Positions 60,056-64,000 of a DNA stretch of 64,000 nucleotides are shown here, piece by piece. Under the pieces are notes generated by a model, which had not been told where the DNA came from, ran no database searches, and saw only the letters and a list, made by a program, of their open reading frames with translations. Every line of letters begins with the position of its first letter. Positions within the stretch are counted from its first letter, which is position 1. Made by a program: the position numbers and the translations under genes. The DNA comes from Loxodes magnus (lineage: Eukaryota > Ciliophora > Karyorelictea > Loxodida > Loxodidae), in assembly GCA_946699065.1 (NCBI GenBank), contig CAMPDV010001813.1, forward strand, positions 1 to 64,000, given 5' to 3'.

Positions 60056-62497
60056 ATTTTTATATTTTTCATTAGTTTTTAAAATAAAAAATTACAAAAA
60101 TAATATAACTAGAATTTATAATTTAATGCTGATTTAATTACTAACTTTAAAAAAACATTTAGAGCTATTACGTCCTTTCTTATAAGCTTAGCTATTTTAT
60201 TATTTAATATGAATCTAATTTAACTTTTGCGAAATTTAAATATAGTAATGTGAAAATTGATTATCTAAATAAAAGAATTTAGTTAAATATACAAACTAAA
60301 AAAATAAAAAGCTATAAAATAATTTTTTTGGCAATAAAAGTGAAATAAAGTTACTTTAGCAAACTTAATTGATTCACAGTTAGATAATATTAAAGTTCTT
60401 AATTTAAAATTAGTTTTTTTTATCTTAAATCTGAAATATAATTAATAATAAACATCTATAGTAGCAAGGATTTTAAAATAACAAACTAATAAGCTTTTTA
60501 CAAGAAGAAAGTTATAAATAATTTATCTTTATCTATCTTTATTAATTTAGTAGGTTAGCGATATAGTTTACTTGAGATATAAGATTTAATATTACTAATT
60601 ACTTTATTTCTCTTTTTTGTATGCTTGAAAATAAAATTCTTTATTATTTCACTCTATAACTTTAGGATATCATTCCTAAACCTAAGATATTTAAAAGTGA
60701 TGTAACTTGGACATCATACAAAACAATTAGTAAATAAAGAATCTCATCAAATCACTTTCTATAAGTATTATTAAGTATTTGTCTCGCTTATTCTATCTAA
60801 TTTCATTACTCACATATATATAGAGATAATCTTATATTATAAAGGTAGAATTCATTAACTAGAATAAAGAATTCAATTTCAAATTTTTAAGATTTTTCGT
60901 ATTTAAGATGATAAAGTGAGTTACTAAGGTTTTATTTAAAATAAAATAATTAAATAAGCTTAATATATTTTATATTCTTACTATTTATAACAAAAATAAT
61001 TTTTAAATTGAAAGCAAAATTTAGAAATACTTTAGTTTAGTAAAATAAAACCCAAAAATTTATTAACAATTCATCAAAAAGAAAATTAGAATTTTGACTA
61101 AATTATCGACTTTTAAAGAAAGATACGAAACAATGTCTTAAATTATAATTCTTTTAGTTACAAAAATTTCTAAATTTATTGATTTATAAATTAGTAAAAT
61201 TTTATCTTCATACTCAATGAGACTAAATATAATAATTGATTTACAATTTTAAATGCCTAATACCATATAGAATTTCGATAATTTTCCTTCCAGAATTAAA
61301 TTAAAATTTTATTTAAAATTATTCACCTAAATCTTTAAACTTTACCTTATTTTTCTATCTAATAAAACTTAATGATACCCCTTATTAGTTGCTATGATAG
61401 CCTTAATTTTAGTTTCTTTTATTCTTAATTTTATATTTTAATAATGAGAAAATTTAATCTTCTATGCTTATTCAAGTGATTATTAGCATCTCAAAAGCGT
61501 AATAAGTATTTAGGAAATTTACTATAAATTTATCTTTGCTTCAGTGATAAAACTAGGTAGGAACATTTAAAGCTACTTAACCTATTAAAAGAGTTTAAAA
61601 TAGTACAAGTTACTTTAGTATCAAACATCTAGCTTATTAATTAGACGGATTATTAAATGATTTAAGTATCTAGTAAAGAGAACTAAAAGAATAACTAATA
61701 TACTTTAAAACAACTATCAACAAACATAAATTAAGATATGAATCTAAAATATTACATTTAAAGTTATTAAATATTTAATATATTTTAAATTTACTTTTAA
61801 CTATTAAATTCCAGTGATAAGAACAGAGGCTAAATAAATTATTTAAAATTAAAGTTTAATTGTTTTTTGGCTATTAAAAGAAACATAAGGACTAAGGAAG
61901 AATCTTAATAAAAGGAAAATTTAATTGTATGATTGAATAAAAAAAATGTAGTATCTAAGCTTTTAAAAGATATAAAACTAATGATCTGAAAATTTAATAA
62001 GTTAGATACTTATTTCTAAGATTTTATCTCTAATAATATTAATATTTAAAAATAAATAAAGTTTAAAGGATCTAATTGAGAAAAGAAAGCTCTTAAAATA
62101 AATTTGCAAAAAACAAATAAAATTTATAAAATAAACTACCCTTAGTAGCTTATGCTACTAAATAAAGTTAATAGATAGTAAGAATTTCTTTTATATTCAG
62201 AGGAATTATTTTACTTTAACTATTTAGAATTTTCATGATCTCACTCTTATTATTTTACTTTTTTAAAATAACTAAATTCAAATATTAGCATCTTCAACGA
62301 ATTATTAAATTATCTTACAGCTTTAACTGAAATATTTCTATTAAAGTAAACCTTTTAAACTAAAGTACTCAAATTTAAAATATAACTAGCTCTTTAACTT
62401 AAGCTTTTGAAATAAATAAACTAGCCTTAACACTTTAATTCTATTTAAAGAGTATCCTAGTATTTATTAAGACATAATTTTTCATTTTATTATAAAA
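60056..62497. other. Long AT-rich stretch
   Basis: About 2.4 kb with no recognisable gene or repeat. Probably intergenic and decayed DNA. Confidence 0.4.
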
Positions 62498-63321
62498 ATG
62501 TGCAAGGGTCTCTATTAAGTTACGAGTCAAAATAATTTTTCTGACTTGAGTCACGTTTTCTTCAACAAGAGAGTCAGAGATGAAGCTTTACCCAGTTTTC
62601 CATCAGATAATACTCTAAAAAAGGTATATTTATAATACAGTTAAAAACACTTAAAACATAATCTGCTGCTACTATAAATATCAATGAATCAATCTCCTAA
62701 ATCATTCAGAAGTAATTGCTGAATTCATAACTATCTACTCATTCGGATGCAAATTAAAACCAAGTAGTAGTTTAGCCTCCTTAAGAAGTTACTTTTAACA
62801 TTCTCCATGACATACCTCAAGAAAATATAGAAAAAACAGAGATCCAAGAATAGTTTAAAGATGAAAAAGAGTAGAATGAAATGGTTTTAGAAACATCTGA
62901 TTTAGCTTAAATGGAATTTTACTGCTAAATTTGTTAAAAATAATATAAGAATAAGAAGACTTATAACTCTCATGTCTAAACTAAACATAATGATACCAGA
63001 ACTTTTTTATGCAGCATTTGCTAAAAGAGTTTCAAAAGACCAGATTATTTATAGAAGCACAAAGAATCACATAAGTAAAACACAGAAATTCCTTGCAACG
63101 AATGTAATCGAAAATTTAAGTCGAAGCACACTCATGAAAAGCATGTTAAAACAGTACATAAAAAAATAATATATGGAACATGTCAGTGTTGTAACAAAGG
63201 ATTCACTCGAATGGATTATTTAAAGAAGCATTTACAAAGACGATAATAAAAATATAAATGTAACTATCAAGGATGCGGAAAAAATTAGCAAGAAAATAAT
63301 CGATGGAAAGACAAAATGTGA
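62498..63321 (+). CDS. C2H2 zinc-finger protein, copy 2 (damaged last finger)
   Basis: Exon 1 62498-62623 (MCKGLYQVTSQNNFSD...), a 17-nt intron, exon 2 62641-63321, 269 codons in all with TGA at 63319-63321. Fingers 1-3 are intact: CQICQKQYKN, CSICQKSFKR, CNECNRKFKS. Finger 4 has Tyr for the first Cys (IIYGTCQCC; copy 1 has VCGTCKCC). In finger 5 a one-base loss after GGATGCGGAAAAAA throws the frame, so the His pair is lost and the protein ends RWKDKM. In the shifted frame the old text (QSMERQN) is still visible with His changed to Gln. It is either a failing duplicate or a shortened working protein. It supplies the N-terminus that copy 1 lacks in this window. Confidence 0.85.
62624..62640 (+). 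other. Probable 17-nt intron in C2H2 gene copy 2
   Basis: GTATATTTATAATACAG between phase-0 codons. It joins the ATG-led exon (NTLKK) to the downstream zinc-finger frame. Its size is like the 15-20-nt introns known from heterotrich ciliates. Confidence 0.7.
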
Positions 63322-64000
63322 CAATGCACTAGGGTTGAAATATAGATTTTTATTTTCGTTTATATATGTTCCTTAATTATAAGCATGATATTAATTTTAT
63401 ATTTAATCTTAAAACCCTAAATTAATAAACGACTTTTCTTATTGAAGGTAAAAAGAATCATAGAAGACAGTTATATTCGATAATTTGTTATGTAAATTAT
63501 AATTATTAAAAATATCTAGCAGCTAGAGCTGATATCGGAATTTGCAAGTTTAAAATTTGAGTTAATATTCCTTTCTTAAATATAAGAGTTAAGGATATTA
63601 AATATTTTAGAAGAAAAATAAATAAAAGAAATAAAGAAAGTGAAAACTTTTTAGAATAAGAGTGTTTATTTGTTCTTAATGATGTATATATTTTAGTAAT
63701 TTACCTTTGCTAATACTTTTATAGTAACTATTATCTTTAGCATCTTTTAGATATAGCTTAAGCATTTATATTTGCTTATTAATAAAAATTGTAATAAATG
63801 AATTAAAACCATAATTCTACATTCATCTTTTTAAGATTTATAATTAATGTTATAAGATATAAATACAATTAAATAAGTTTAATGCTTGAAGGCTTTTTAA
63901 AGTTTATTCAGAACTTTATATTAAACAATTTACCTTTTCACTTTGTTGTATTATGATCTTTTTAGATTATATTTAAAAAAGATTTATCACTCCCTTTTAG
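63322..64000. other. 3' flank of C2H2 copy 2, AT-rich
   Basis: The first 80 bases align with the 3' flank of copy 1 (ATAGATTTTTATTTTCGT). The rest is AT-rich with nothing recognised. Confidence 0.4.

Overview
The window looks like nuclear DNA of a ciliate whose genetic code reads UAA and UAG as glutamine and UGA as tryptophan, with UGA also used as the stop. The evidence is internal. A tRNA at 59986-60055 has anticodon UUA. TAA and TAG are frequent inside recognisable domains. TGA sits at invariant tryptophan positions of WD40, GOLD/p24, Kelch and LINE proteins, yet every well-supported gene also appears to end at TGA. This matches the karyorelictean nuclear code (translation table 27, Loxodes-like); the genus is inference. 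Base composition is very AT-rich. Two genes carry probable tiny introns (17 and 20 nt). Because nearly every codon can be sense, an open frame means little here. Genes were called from domain matches, paralogy, composition and a frame that closes exactly.

Layout. 1-535: C2H2 zinc-finger gene, cut by the window edge. 2.5-5.6 kb: SINE, a divergent gene pair, another SINE. 6.2-8.1 kb: ORF1-only LINE derivative and a SINE. 8.3-10.1 kb: gene fusing a secreted HSP70-type ATPase domain to a p24/GOLD membrane module. 10.5-17.9 kb: nested SINEs and LINE pieces around a broken gene fragment. 18.4-19.4 kb: Kelch-like gene. 19.6-28.4 kb: mostly LINE and SINE remnants. 28.9-31.0 kb: small gene and a RING/coiled-coil/Kelch gene. 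32.0-37.7 kb: nearly full-length APE-RT LINE, reverse strand. 38.8-39.9 kb: unknown gene, with a decayed copy at 54.1-54.7 kb. 43.6-46.7 kb: tRNA pseudogene, ORF1-only element, two small unknown genes. 47.6 kb: tRNA-Asp. 50.0-52.1 kb: RING/coiled-coil/pentapeptide/WD40 gene. 52.9-60.1 kb: SINE, tRNA relic, two ORF1-only elements (one with a 17-bp target-site duplication) and the suppressor-type tRNA-Gln. 62.5-63.3 kb: second copy of the C2H2 gene.

The mobile load has a structure of its own. Two groups of LINE 3' ends are present, each recognisable by a terminal hairpin. Several SINE families borrow these ends, and one SINE head occurs with either end. Five to eight elements carry only a zinc-knuckle ORF1 plus LINE ends, so they resemble half-LINEs. 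No rRNA, CRISPR, telomere, LTR element or Polinton was recognised.
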